Made by a program: the position numbers and the translations under genes. From Marinoscillum sp. 108 (GTDB lineage: Bacteria > Bacteroidota > Bacteroidia > Cytophagales > Cyclobacteriaceae): a stretch of 64,000 bases of DNA. Below are positions 26,466 to 36,035 of the stretch, in pieces; positions within the stretch are counted from its first letter, which is position 1; every line of letters begins with the position of its first letter. The DNA lies in contig NZ_LR734808.1 of assembly GCF_902506655.1 (NCBI RefSeq), forward strand, positions 3,594,501 to 3,658,500, given 5' to 3'. Below the pieces are notes generated by a model. The model had not been told where the DNA came from. It ran no database searches and was given only the letters and a program-made list of their open reading frames with translations.

Positions 26466-27179
26466 ATGTTTGGATGGTTTTCTAAGAAAGTAGGGATTGA
26501 TATCCGGGTTGATATTCATAGTCACCTGTTGCCAAATCTTGACGATGGGGTGCGTGATTTCGATGAATCACTCGAAATTATTCGTGGATTTTCCAGACTT
26601 GGCTTCAAAAAACTCATAACTACTCCACACATTTATTCAGATCACTACCCAAATAACCGTGAGACCATTCTGGGGGCCCTTGATCAATTAAAGGAATTAC
26701 TGAGGCAGGAGAGGCTGAGCATAGAGGTGGAAGCGGCTGCAGAGTATTACATAGATTCTCACCTGATTGATCTATTAGACGGAAAAGCGCCAATCCTGAG
26801 TTTTGGAACCCCGCGATATGTACTGGTGGAAACCGGATTTCATACCAAGCCCATCATTTTTGATGAGGTCATATTCAAACTCAAGTCCCTTAATTACGTA
26901 CCCGTCTTAGCCCACCCAGAGCGCTACATGTATTTGGAGGATGATCTGTCATGGTTAAGGCAGATTCGTGAAAAGGGTGTGAGGTTGCAGGTATCAATAC
27001 CATCACTAAACGGATTTTACGGTTCAAACCCTAAGAGGATGGCGATGAAACTGCTCAAAGAAGGAATGGTGGATTTTTTTGGGTCAGACCTACACAGGAA
27101 GAGCCAGATGGAGGGTTTCGAGAAGTCATTGGGGATAAAAATTTCACCTCAAAATGTGCTGAACAATGAACTTATTTGA
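26466..27179 (+). CDS. PHP-type tyrosine-protein phosphatase (CpsB/YwqE family)
   Basis: This 237-residue protein has the PHP metal-dependent phosphatase motifs in order: DIHSHLLPNLDDG, TTPHIYSDHYPNN, LAHPERYMYL and the closing SDLHR. Members of the CpsB/YwqE family dephosphorylate the tyrosine cluster of BY-kinases and thereby tune capsule output. It follows the kinase after 33 bases, fitting that role. A TACCTTTG box at 26439-26446 could give it its own -7 element, but the matching -33 box is missing. It has no signal peptide. Confidence 0.92.
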   Translation: MFGWFSKKVGIDIRVDIHSHLLPNLDDGVRDFDESLEIIRGFSRLGFKKLITTPHIYSDHYPNNRETILGALDQLKELLRQERLSIEVEAAAEYYIDSHLIDLLDGKAPILSFGTPRYVLVETGFHTKPIIFDEVIFKLKSLNYVPVLAHPERYMYLEDDLSWLRQIREKGVRLQVSIPSLNGFYGSNPKRMAMKLLKEGMVDFFGSDLHRKSQMEGFEKSLGIKISPQNVLNNELI

Positions 27180-27279
27180 TGGTTTGATTGTGGATAACTT
27201 TTCGATATGTGTTGATAAACCGCACTGAATTTTAAAGTATATTGTTTTAACTACAAACAGGCCCTTTTAACTTTTTTAT

Positions 27280-28680
27280 ATGCAAGAAGAGTATAAGCGC
27301 AAGGAAGAGAGAGAGTTGGTGAGAAAGTTTGAAGCGTTCCTTAAAAACAAGGAGCCATTTTACTTCGACGAAGAGACCTTTCTTCAGGTCATCTCTTATT
27401 ATCAGAATCATGAGAAATACAATCAGGCGTTAAAGGCATGTGAAGTGGCTTTGGAGCAGTATCCATACTCCGTGGATATGCTGATGGAGCTGGCGGATGT
27501 GCTGGTAAAGCTGGATAGACAGGATGATGCGATAGAAAAGCTGGAGGAGGCGCTTAACTATCATCCAAATGACCCTGAGTTGCTAATGCAAAAGGGAACC
27601 ATTCATTCTTTACTCTCGGAATATCAGGATGCGGTGGAATGCTATCAGAAGACCCTGGATTTTGCTGAGGATAAAGATGAGGTGTATTACAGCATCGGAT
27701 TGGCCTTTCAGGGGATGGGCAATTATGAGGCCGCTGCGGAAAACTACAAACAAGCCATTGAGTTTAATATGCTCAATGAAAACGCGCTGTATGAACTCGC
27801 CTACTGCCTGGACGTGTCAGGCGAACTCGAAAGTAGCCTTGATTACTATCATAAATTCATTGATCAGGATCCCTATTCTGAATATGCCTGGTACAATCTG
27901 GGTATAGTCTATAACAAACTCGAGCAGTTTGAAAAATCGATAGATGCCTACGAATATGCGGTGGCTATTGACGATGATTTCAGCAGTGCGCACTTTAATA
28001 TGGGCAATGCCTACATGAGTCTGGAGCAGTATGACAAAGCACTAAATGCGTATACCAAAACCATGGACATTGAGGGGCCTACCTCGGAAACATATTGTCA
28101 CATAGGTGCTGCATACGAAAAAATGGAGCAGCTCGAATTGGCCGTAAAAAACTATCAAAAAGCTACAAAGCTCGACCACCTTTATCATGAGGCATGGTAT
28201 GGTCTGGGTATTTGCCTGGGCCTTCAGGAAAAGTGGTATGAGGCCATTCACTTTCTGAATAAAGCACTGAAGCTCGATGTGGAAAATGGCATTTACTGGA
28301 AGGCTGTGGCTGATGCCGAAGCGAAGATGGGCAATATAGTGTCTGCTTTGGAAGCTTATGCGGAAGCGAGTGAGATGGATCCTGAAAACCCTCAGGTATG
28401 GCTGGATTGGTCCAATGTTTATTATGAGCAGGGTGACTTTCAACTGGCTCAGGACACCGTAGAGGAGGGACTGGCCGAATGCCCTGATGATGCAGATTTG
28501 TTTTACAGGAGTGTAGTGTACCTTATTGAGGGAGGGAAATACAAGATGGCCATCAATCGCCTCGAAACTGCCCTTATTTTAGACTTTGAAGGCCACCTAC
28601 AGTTGTTTGATTATTTCCCCAACTTGCACACTCAGAAAGCACTGTACAAAATCATCGAACAATACCGAAAAAACAATTAG
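27280..28680 (+). CDS. Tetratricopeptide-repeat protein
   Basis: This 466-residue cytoplasmic protein is composed almost entirely of TPR units, roughly ten from residue 45 to 440, for example AWYNLGIVYNKLEQFEKSID and AHFNMGNAYMSLEQYDKALN. No signal peptide or enzyme motif is visible. TPR arrays mediate protein-protein contacts. In my memory of Bacteroidota genomes this protein lies next to the phosphosulfolactate synthase, DUF368 and aroE genes, as here, which hints at a shared but unestablished function. Confidence 0.85.
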   Translation: MQEEYKRKEERELVRKFEAFLKNKEPFYFDEETFLQVISYYQNHEKYNQALKACEVALEQYPYSVDMLMELADVLVKLDRQDDAIEKLEEALNYHPNDPELLMQKGTIHSLLSEYQDAVECYQKTLDFAEDKDEVYYSIGLAFQGMGNYEAAAENYKQAIEFNMLNENALYELAYCLDVSGELESSLDYYHKFIDQDPYSEYAWYNLGIVYNKLEQFEKSIDAYEYAVAIDDDFSSAHFNMGNAYMSLEQYDKALNAYTKTMDIEGPTSETYCHIGAAYEKMEQLELAVKNYQKATKLDHLYHEAWYGLGICLGLQEKWYEAIHFLNKALKLDVENGIYWKAVADAEAKMGNIVSALEAYAEASEMDPENPQVWLDWSNVYYEQGDFQLAQDTVEEGLAECPDDADLFYRSVVYLIEGGKYKMAINRLETALILDFEGHLQLFDYFPNLHTQKALYKIIEQYRKNN

Positions 28681-28755
28681 TGGATCGGTAGGTCATTTTG
28701 AGCAGAATTTCTGATTTTTGTGCCTTCTAAAAAATCCCCTGTCAAAACATCTTTT

Positions 28756-29523
28756 ATGAATTACCATTTAAATCAAATACCCTACCGTACGAGCAAGCCA
28801 CGTAATACTGGTTATACAATGATTATGGATAAAGGCCTCAGTATCAGAGAGGTGGAGGATATGATTGACATATCCGGGGATTTTATCGATATCGTGAAGT
28901 TGGGCTGGGCTACATCTTATGTTACCAAGAATTTAAAGGAGAAGCTGGCTGTCTATAAGTCGGCAGGGCTTCCGGTTTACCTCGGTGGGACCCTTTTTGA
29001 AGCCTTTATTGTCAGAAATCAGTTCTCAGACTACCAGAAAGTGCTGGATCAGTTTGGTTTAGAGTATGCAGAGGTTTCTGATGGTTCCATAGAGATGAAT
29101 CATGATGAGAAGTGTGGCTACATCAGTACGCTGGCAAAGCAGGTGACTGTGCTGAGTGAAGTGGGATCGAAGGATGCAGCAAAAATCATCCCTCCTTATA
29201 AGTGGATAGAGCAAATGCAGACAGAGCTGGACGCAGGCGCCTGGAAAGTAATCGGTGAGGCCAGAGAGAGCGGGAATGTAGGGCTTTTTAGGGATTCAGG
29301 AGAGGTAAGACAAGGTTTGGTGGAGGAGATACTTACCAAGATACCAGAGGACAAGATTTTATGGGAAGCTCCCCAGAAGGCTCAGCAGGTGTGGTTTATC
29401 AAGTTGATTGGTACCAATGTAAATCTGGGAAATATTGCCCCGAATGAGGTGATTCCTTTGGAGACGATCCGACTAGGGCTTAGGGGTGATACGTTTGATT
29501 ATTTTCTCGATAGTCTTAAATAA
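28756..29523 (+). CDS. comA: Phosphosulfolactate synthase (ComA family)
   Basis: This 255-residue TIM-barrel protein resembles ComA, which adds sulfite to phosphoenolpyruvate to form phosphosulfolactate. Motifs seen are TGYTMIMDKGLSIREVEDMI, VKLGWATSYV, YLGGTLFEAFIV, EVSDGSIEM, GARESGNVGLF-like sequence (VIGEARESGNVGLFRDSG) and LGLRGDTFDYF. I chose the ATG at 28756 (MNYHLNQIPYRT); an upstream GTG at 28720 would add a lysine-rich tail. Archaea use the enzyme for coenzyme M; in Bacteroidota the product may feed sulfolactate or sulfonolipid pathways, which is an inference. A terminator follows directly. Confidence 0.85.
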   Translation: MNYHLNQIPYRTSKPRNTGYTMIMDKGLSIREVEDMIDISGDFIDIVKLGWATSYVTKNLKEKLAVYKSAGLPVYLGGTLFEAFIVRNQFSDYQKVLDQFGLEYAEVSDGSIEMNHDEKCGYISTLAKQVTVLSEVGSKDAAKIIPPYKWIEQMQTELDAGAWKVIGEARESGNVGLFRDSGEVRQGLVEEILTKIPEDKILWEAPQKAQQVWFIKLIGTNVNLGNIAPNEVIPLETIRLGLRGDTFDYFLDSLK

Positions 29524-29531
29524 GAAATATT

Positions 29532-29549
29532 AGCCACCCCTAGGTGGCT
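29532..29549 (+). terminator. Rho-independent terminator after comA
   Basis: Stem AGCCACC/GGTGGCT (29532-29538, 29543-29549), loop CCTA, followed by six T. The next gene starts 11 bases later, so DUF368 may depend on read-through or its own promoter. Confidence 0.85.
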
Positions 29550-29560
29550 TTTTTGATGGT

Positions 29561-30439
29561 ATGAAAAGAATTGTTCTACTCCTGAAAGGCATGGCCATGG
29601 GTGGTGCCGATGTGATTCCTGGTGTGTCTGGTGGTACGATTGCTCTGATCACGGGCATCTATGAAGAATTAATCCACTCTATCAAATCGGTGGATGCTGT
29701 GGCGTTGAAACTACTCCTGAAGTTGGATATTAAGGGTTTGTGGCAGCGCATCAATGGTGCATTTTTGGTGAATGTGTTTGCTGGTGTTCTGATCAGCATT
29801 TTTTCATTGGCCAAGCTCATTACCTATTTGCTGGAGGTTCATCCTATCCCTGTTTGGTCCTTCTTTTTTGGGCTTATTTTGATTTCGGCATACTTTGTCA
29901 TGCCCCGCACACGTGGTTGGGCGGACTACCTTTCACTTTTTGTAGGGGCTGTTCTGGCTTATCTGATTACCTCACTCACACCAGGTGATACACCGGAGGA
30001 ACTGTGGTTTATTTTTATTTCTGGGGCCATTGCCATATGCGCCATGATCCTGCCGGGAATCTCCGGCTCGTTTATCCTTCTCCTGCTGGGGAAGTATGAG
30101 TTTGTATTGGGTGCAGTTAAAACATTTGATCTATCCATTATTGTGGTGTTCGCTGCTGGTTGTGCTGTCGGGATTATTTCCTTCTCAAAGGTTATTCACT
30201 GGCTTCTGCTTCATCATAAAGGAGTCACATTATCCCTTCTGGCCGGCTTCATGGTCGGGTCACTCAATAAAATATGGCCCTGGAAAGATGAATCCGGAGA
30301 TGTTTTCGTGAATTTGAGCCCCAATGACTTCACAACGGTCACAGATCAACCAAATCAACTATATTTAGCTATTATATTCTTTTCCCTTGGAATCATCATT
30401 GTAGGTGGTTTGGAGTGGTTAGGAAAAAAACTAGCTTAA
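29561..30439 (+). CDS. DUF368 integral membrane protein
   Basis: This 292-residue protein has about eight hydrophobic segments and the DUF368 signature near the N-terminus (KGMAMGGADVIPGVSGGTIALITGIYEE), with a second inverted-like copy (ICAMILPGISGSFILLLLGKYE). The duplicated PGxSG motif suggests a transporter with internal symmetry. Some members have recently been linked to undecaprenyl-phosphate translocation; whether this one has that function is an inference. It is followed two bases later by aroE, so the two form an operon. Confidence 0.85.
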   Translation: MKRIVLLLKGMAMGGADVIPGVSGGTIALITGIYEELIHSIKSVDAVALKLLLKLDIKGLWQRINGAFLVNVFAGVLISIFSLAKLITYLLEVHPIPVWSFFFGLILISAYFVMPRTRGWADYLSLFVGAVLAYLITSLTPGDTPEELWFIFISGAIAICAMILPGISGSFILLLLGKYEFVLGAVKTFDLSIIVVFAAGCAVGIISFSKVIHWLLLHHKGVTLSLLAGFMVGSLNKIWPWKDESGDVFVNLSPNDFTTVTDQPNQLYLAIIFFSLGIIIVGGLEWLGKKLA

Positions 30440-30441
30440 TA

Positions 30442-31188
30442 ATGAAAAGATATGGTTTAATCGGGTTTCCGCTAGGTCACTCCTTTTCCCGTGGATATTT
30501 TCAGGAGAAGTTCACCCGACTGGGGCTTACTGAAAGTCACAAGTACGACCTTTTTGAAATAGAATACCTCAAAGATTTTCCTGCACTCTGGGAGCGATAT
30601 CCTGATCTTGTAGGGGTGAATGTCACGGTTCCGCACAAGGAAAATATACGTCGGTTTCTGGATCGGCTGGATAGCAGTGCCCATAAAGTGGAGGCAGTGA
30701 ATGTGGTCAAGAAGGAGGGAAACAAATTAGTCGGCTACAACAGTGATTTTTTTGGATTCAGACAGTCCATGATTAATTATTTTCAGGGTAACGTGACCTG
30801 TGAGAAAGCATTGATTTTGGGCGGTGGCGGTGCTTCCAAAGCTGTAGAAGCCGCTTTTTTGGATTTAGGTATTAAGTACATGGTCGTTTCCAGGGATAAG
30901 CACAGAGGTGATCTGGTGTACCAGGATCTGAAAGACGACCCCACTTACGTTTCAAAGGTGGACATGATTGTTAATACCACGCCACTAGGCATGCATCCCA
31001 ATCTGGAGAGCAAACCTGATATTCCTTATGATGTCATTCGGGCCGAACAATACTTGTATGATCTCGTTTATAACCCGGAAGAAACGGCATTTATGAAGGA
31101 GGGAAGACGCAGGGGAGCGCGCACCAAAAATGGATTGGAAATGCTGTATGTACAGGCCGATCGAGCCTGGGAAATTTGGAATTCCTAA
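30442..31188 (+). CDS. aroE: Shikimate dehydrogenase
   Basis: This 248-residue enzyme reduces 3-dehydroshikimate to shikimate with NADPH in aromatic amino acid synthesis. The N-terminal substrate domain starts MKRYGLIGFPLGHSFSRGYF and has NVTVPHKENI (catalytic Lys) and GYNSDFFGF (catalytic Asp). The nucleotide domain has LGGGGASKAVEAAF. The C-terminal helix has the NGLEMLYVQA segment of AroE. The start is the ATG two bases after the DUF368 stop; an in-frame upstream start at 30415 would overlap that gene. It is a typical, slightly short AroE. Confidence 0.95.
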   Translation: MKRYGLIGFPLGHSFSRGYFQEKFTRLGLTESHKYDLFEIEYLKDFPALWERYPDLVGVNVTVPHKENIRRFLDRLDSSAHKVEAVNVVKKEGNKLVGYNSDFFGFRQSMINYFQGNVTCEKALILGGGGASKAVEAAFLDLGIKYMVVSRDKHRGDLVYQDLKDDPTYVSKVDMIVNTTPLGMHPNLESKPDIPYDVIRAEQYLYDLVYNPEETAFMKEGRRRGARTKNGLEMLYVQADRAWEIWNS

Positions 31189-31194
31189 ATCTAC

Positions 31195-33216
31195 ATGGAT
31201 TTTAAGATCAGTTCAGAATATGTGCCTACCGGCGACCAGCCCAAGGCTATTGCTCAGCTTACAGAAGGAATCAACAATGGAGAAGGTGCTCAGACCCTAC
31301 TGGGGGTAACGGGCTCCGGAAAAACCTTCACGGTGGCCAATGTCATCGAGCAGGTACAGAAGCCTACACTGGTGCTTTGCCATAATAAGACCCTGGCAGC
31401 CCAGCTGTATGGGGAGTTCAAAAGTTTCTTCCCGGACAACTCCGTAGAATACTTCATTTCCTACTACGACTATTACCAGCCGGAGGCATTTTTGCCTACC
31501 ACCAACCTCTACATAGAAAAAGACCTTTCTATTAACGAGGAAATCGAAAAACTCAGACTTAGTGCTACATCTGCGCTCCTTTCAGGACGCAGGGATGTTA
31601 TAGTGGTCGCTTCAGTTTCCTGTATTTATGGTATCGGCAACCCCGAGGAGTTTGGAAAAAACGTCATTAAGGTTCAGGAGGGGGATACCATTCCTAGAAA
31701 CCAATTTTTATTCCAGCTGGTGGATATACTGTACAGCCGCACGGAGGTGGAGTTTAAAAGGGGCACCTTTCGGGTAAAAGGTGACACTGTGGACGTCTTC
31801 ATTGCCTATGCAGATTTTGCTTATCGCTTTATTTTTTGGGGCGATGATGTGGAATCTATTCAGCGGATAGACCCTCAGACGGGCGAGAAGCTTTCAGAAG
31901 AGCGCATAGTGAGCATATTCCCGGCCAACCTTTTTGTTACAGGAAAAGAGTTGCTTCAGGTGGCCATCAGGGAGATTCAGGATGACATGGTAGCGCAGGT
32001 TCAGTTTTTCGAAGAGGAGCGTCGTTTTTTGGAAGCCAAACGTCTGAAAGAAAGAACCGAGTTTGACCTGGAGATGATCCGTGAGATCGGATACTGCTCC
32101 GGTGTGGAAAATTACTCGAGGTATTTTGACCGCCGTACAGCTGGCGCACGACCTTTCTGTTTATTGGATTACTTCCCGGATGACTACCTGATGATCGTGG
32201 ACGAGAGCCATGTTACAATCCCTCAGATCAGGGGGATGTGGGGAGGTGATCGGAGTAGGAAGGTAAATCTGGTGGACTATGGTTTCAGACTGCCTTCTGC
32301 TTTGGACAACCGACCGCTTACTTTCAATGAATTTGAAAGCATGCTGAATCAGGTGGTGTTTGTGAGCGCTACTCCTAGTGAGTATGAGTTAATCAAGTCT
32401 GAAGGGATTATCGTGGAGCAGCTCATCAGGCCCACAGGACTTTTGGATCCTATCATTGAAGTGCGGCCCAGCGTGAATCAGATCGATGACTTGCTGGAGG
32501 AAATATGGCTGCGGGTGGAGCGAAAAGAGCGGGTGCTGGTGACCACACTTACCAAGCGAATGGCCGAGGAGCTGACGAAGTATATGAGCAATGCGGGCGT
32601 GAAGACCCGCTACATTCATTCAGAAGTGGATACACTGGATCGGGTGGAGATATTGCGTGAGCTGCGTCTGGGGGTTTTTGATGTACTTGTGGGGGTAAAT
32701 CTGCTCAGGGAAGGACTCGACTTGCCTGAGGTTTCCCTGGTCACTATCATTGATGCCGATAAAGAAGGGTTTTTGAGGAATGAACGCTCTTTGGTTCAAA
32801 CCATTGGTCGGGCTGCCAGGAATGAGAATGGGATGGTAATCATGTATGCAGATAAGATTACGGATTCCATGCAGAGATCCATCGACGAGACTAACAGGCG
32901 GCGAAGTATCCAGCAGGCCTACAACGAGGAACACGGAATAGTACCTAAAACCATCATTAAAAACAGGGAAGCCATCTTGGGGCAAACCTCTGCGGCGGAT
33001 AAGAAGAAGGGCGCCAAGAAATATTATACAGGAGATGAAGTGGAGCTGACCGTGGCAGCGGACCCGGTAGTTGCATATATGAATAAGGACCAGTTGATAA
33101 AGCTGGCTTCAGATACCCGTAAGCAGATGGAGAAGGCAGCCAAGGATCTCGACTTTATGGAAGCTGCCAGACTTAGGGATGAGATGCTGGAGATCGAGAA
33201 AATGTTAAAAAAGTGA
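31195..33216 (+). CDS. uvrB: Excinuclease ABC subunit B
   Basis: This 673-residue DNA-repair helicase-like ATPase is full length for UvrB. It has Walker A GVTGSGKT (37-44), the beta-hairpin region (SYYDYYQPEAFLPTTNLYIE), the RRTAGARPFCLLDYFPDD segment, helicase motifs (VSATPSEYE, LLREGLDLPEVSLV, QTIGRAARN) and a C-terminal UVR domain (residues about 635-673, DLDFMEAARLRDEMLEIE). It receives damaged DNA from UvrA and recruits UvrC. It lies six bases after aroE, so it is probably in the same transcript. Confidence 0.97.
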   Translation: MDFKISSEYVPTGDQPKAIAQLTEGINNGEGAQTLLGVTGSGKTFTVANVIEQVQKPTLVLCHNKTLAAQLYGEFKSFFPDNSVEYFISYYDYYQPEAFLPTTNLYIEKDLSINEEIEKLRLSATSALLSGRRDVIVVASVSCIYGIGNPEEFGKNVIKVQEGDTIPRNQFLFQLVDILYSRTEVEFKRGTFRVKGDTVDVFIAYADFAYRFIFWGDDVESIQRIDPQTGEKLSEERIVSIFPANLFVTGKELLQVAIREIQDDMVAQVQFFEEERRFLEAKRLKERTEFDLEMIREIGYCSGVENYSRYFDRRTAGARPFCLLDYFPDDYLMIVDESHVTIPQIRGMWGGDRSRKVNLVDYGFRLPSALDNRPLTFNEFESMLNQVVFVSATPSEYELIKSEGIIVEQLIRPTGLLDPIIEVRPSVNQIDDLLEEIWLRVERKERVLVTTLTKRMAEELTKYMSNAGVKTRYIHSEVDTLDRVEILRELRLGVFDVLVGVNLLREGLDLPEVSLVTIIDADKEGFLRNERSLVQTIGRAARNENGMVIMYADKITDSMQRSIDETNRRRSIQQAYNEEHGIVPKTIIKNREAILGQTSAADKKKGAKKYYTGDEVELTVAADPVVAYMNKDQLIKLASDTRKQMEKAAKDLDFMEAARLRDEMLEIEKMLKK

Positions 33217-33291
33217 CTCCAGCCATGAGAGGATTCCGCTCATCAAACCAACAAATTCTGTTATTTTAGCCACCTGAATTATTAAATCGAT

Positions 33292-34353
33292 ATGTACAAG
33301 CGCATCAATGGCATCCAGCACATCGGAGTAGGTGTATCCGACTCTGAGGTTTCACAAAAATGGTATCGGAAATTCATAGGAATGGACATTCCTATTTTTG
33401 ATGGAGTAGCTCCAGCTCCATTGATGGACGTGTACACAAAAAACGAAACTATTACCAAGCGAGCTACCATGATTTTGAATCTTCAGGGTGGATGCGCTAT
33501 GGAAGTGGTCAATCCTACTTCATTTACTCCACGTCAGCCCGATTTTGAGACTCAGCTAGGTGATATTGGGATCTATATCAATCAGATAAAAGCATTTGAT
33601 GTGGAGGCTGCCTATGCTCATTTTGAGAAACACGGAGCCATCCTGCGCTCGGGTATTGTGGACATGCCGGATGGAGGTAAGACTTTTTATGTAGAAGATC
33701 CCAATGGGTTGTTATTTCAGATTCTTCCAGGGCGCAACTTCTACACGAAGGGGCATCACATCACCGGTGGGCCAAATGGCTGTGTGATTGGTGTTTCAAA
33801 CATTGACAATTCACTGAAGTTGTACGCCGATGTATTGGGGTATGATCAGGTTGTTTATGATGAAACTCGTGTTTTCGATGATTTCAAGTCACTTCCTGGG
33901 GGCGAGAAATCTTTCCGAAGAATCCGGCTAACACAATCCAATCCTCCCGGCGGAGGTTTTGCCAAAGTGTCTGCTGATACTTACATCGAATTGATTCAGG
34001 CTCAGGACTATCAGCCGAGAAAAATTTATAAAGGTCGAATCTGGGGAGATATTGGCTTTGTCCATGTTGGGTTGGATGTTCGTGGAATGAAGGCGCTGGG
34101 TGAAGAGCTGGCCACAAAGGGCTTTGGGTTTACCTGCGATACCCGGGATACCCTGGATATGGGTGGAACCACCCGTGTGCACTGTACATACATAGATGAT
34201 CCGGATGGCGTGCTGATAGAAATGATCGAGGTGTATAAAATTCCGATCATCGAAAAGCTGGGTGTATTCCTGAATGTAGAGAAGCGTGATCCTTTGAAGC
34301 CTCTGCCAGATTTCATGCTGAAGGCGCTGAAATTTAGCAGAATAAAGGACTGA
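33292..34353 (+). CDS. Protein with two VOC domains
   Basis: This 353-residue protein contains two vicinal-oxygen-chelate domains. The first (about 4-145) starts RINGIQHIGVGVSDSEVSQKWY and ends FYVEDPNGLLFQILPG. The second (about 155-320) starts GGPNGCVIGVSNIDNSLKLY and ends HCTYIDDPDGVLIEMIEVY, in the layout of extradiol dioxygenases and related enzymes. His10, Glu-like residues and His near 255 could bind a metal, but I cannot assign the reaction. It is cytoplasmic. It is convergent with the 514-residue gene, six bases apart. Confidence 0.83.
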   Translation: MYKRINGIQHIGVGVSDSEVSQKWYRKFIGMDIPIFDGVAPAPLMDVYTKNETITKRATMILNLQGGCAMEVVNPTSFTPRQPDFETQLGDIGIYINQIKAFDVEAAYAHFEKHGAILRSGIVDMPDGGKTFYVEDPNGLLFQILPGRNFYTKGHHITGGPNGCVIGVSNIDNSLKLYADVLGYDQVVYDETRVFDDFKSLPGGEKSFRRIRLTQSNPPGGGFAKVSADTYIELIQAQDYQPRKIYKGRIWGDIGFVHVGLDVRGMKALGEELATKGFGFTCDTRDTLDMGGTTRVHCTYIDDPDGVLIEMIEVYKIPIIEKLGVFLNVEKRDPLKPLPDFMLKALKFSRIKD

Positions 34354-34359
34354 TACGGC

Positions 34360-35904
34360 TTAGCTGATCTGACCCATAGCTTTCTCTTTGATGATTTCTC
34401 CTACAGGACGATTTTCAATTTTGCTTTCCAGCCAGGAGATGATGTCAAAATAGACGAACGCCCGCTTGTCATATTTGCTTTGAGCCAAATTAAGCAGCTG
34501 ATTTCTGAGCTCGACAAACCCCTGGATCAGTTCCTTTTGGGTGGTCTCTCTGCTCAGGCTTTTCAGGAAAGCCAGGATATACTGCTGAAATGAATGCAGA
34601 TCGTGTTTTTTGAGTAGAAAACGATAAGTAGATCGAATGTAGTAATCGATCACGTCGCGGTTTCCCAGCTCATAGTGGGTGATGAGGTTGACGATTCTGG
34701 CAAAGGAGTGCACGTCCTGACGAATGTCTTCATCTTCTGAATTGATGATTCGGTTCAGCCATTTGAGGGCCTTCCGGTAGTTGGCGTTTCCAAAATAAAG
34801 ACAGGCAATTTTGTAGAAAAGCACCAGCTCGGAGTGTTTGTCCAGCATACCGATATACCCTTCCAGCCTCTTTTCTATCCGTTGTAGGAGATTGACCCCA
34901 CGCTGAAAATCACCTACCATGAAGTAGCCGTTGAACTGGTGAGCATAGCTGTACTTAAAGAGCCTTATTTGCAGATTTTCATTCAGTTTTACTAAACGGT
35001 GGTTGGCAAGCTCCCTGAGTCTTCGGTGAGTTTCCTGAAATTCTTCATGTTTCTGTAGTCTTGCCTGTGCATTCAGCAGGTGGTTGAGTCCTTTTAAGTA
35101 CATTTCAAAATAATAGGCAGAGGTGGGCGGGTAATCAAACAGGCTGACCCATTTTTTGGCATACTCAAAAACCTCATCAAAATCCTGAATAAAACTATAG
35201 TAGCTGAGTTGAATGTCATACCAGAGGAGCCGTTCTCGAAAGGAAAACTCCGACTGATTCCATTCTGGAATTTGGGAGGAGAAGATGTTGCTGATCCTGT
35301 CATGGTCCTCTTTGTTTCTGATGTATCCTGTTTTTAGATAGATCGCGCTTAGTTCCACAGAGAGGTTGGTGAGCTGGTTGACCCTGGTTATTTTTTCATT
35401 AATGTCATTGGATTCGGCAACCACCTGACTTACGCGTTTTTGATTGCCTTTGCCTATCGAGTAGGGGAGCAGATTTTTCTCCCACTTGAGGACCTCCAGC
35501 TGGAGCTCCAGGTTATCACTTTTCTTGATTACTTTCTTGGCTTTCTGTAGGAGCTGCATGCTTTGCTGGTACAGGCTTCTGTCAAAGAGAATCTGGATAT
35601 AGTCGATCTGCTCACGAATGTTAATGTCCTCGTTGGAGGAGGCAGTGTATTCTTTCAGGCTTTGGAGGATTTTCTTGTATAGATGCGCCTTCAGGTTACT
35701 GAACTGGCGTGGGTTGATCCATTCATTTTGCCGAATGATAAGATCTTCATCAAATGCTTCCATTTTGTCCAGGGCATCGAATAACATCAGGTATTTCGCA
35801 TCGTCCTGATTTTGACCTTTGTTGCGGACTTTGAAGTAGCGCTTTTCATTTTTGCGCATGGATCGGATAAGGGTGAACAAGTGATCTGATCGCTCTTTAG
35901 GCAT
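34360..35904 (-). CDS. Conserved helical-repeat protein of unknown function
   Basis: This 514-residue protein starts MPKERSDHLFTLIRSMRKNEKRYF, a motif I associate with a Bacteroidota-specific conserved family. The body is almost all helical, with heptad-like leucines (for example SLYQQSMQLLQKAKKVIKKS and YIGMLDKHSELVLFYKIACL) and a TPR-like spacing. No signal peptide, membrane helix or catalytic motif is seen. The function is unknown. It has the size and texture of a regulatory or scaffold protein. The upstream 200 bases are shared with leuA in divergent orientation. Confidence 0.75.
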   Translation of the reverse strand: MPKERSDHLFTLIRSMRKNEKRYFKVRNKGQNQDDAKYLMLFDALDKMEAFDEDLIIRQNEWINPRQFSNLKAHLYKKILQSLKEYTASSNEDINIREQIDYIQILFDRSLYQQSMQLLQKAKKVIKKSDNLELQLEVLKWEKNLLPYSIGKGNQKRVSQVVAESNDINEKITRVNQLTNLSVELSAIYLKTGYIRNKEDHDRISNIFSSQIPEWNQSEFSFRERLLWYDIQLSYYSFIQDFDEVFEYAKKWVSLFDYPPTSAYYFEMYLKGLNHLLNAQARLQKHEEFQETHRRLRELANHRLVKLNENLQIRLFKYSYAHQFNGYFMVGDFQRGVNLLQRIEKRLEGYIGMLDKHSELVLFYKIACLYFGNANYRKALKWLNRIINSEDEDIRQDVHSFARIVNLITHYELGNRDVIDYYIRSTYRFLLKKHDLHSFQQYILAFLKSLSRETTQKELIQGFVELRNQLLNLAQSKYDKRAFVYFDIISWLESKIENRPVGEIIKEKAMGQIS

Positions 35905-36035
35905 AGTAATTAAAAATACGTTTTATATGCAATTTAGGCTGATTTGATCTGAATTGGTATAATAGAAATCGTAATTAAAAATTTATTTGATTTTTGGCTT
36001 CACCAGTTCCCCTATACTTTCGGGGAGTTAAATCA

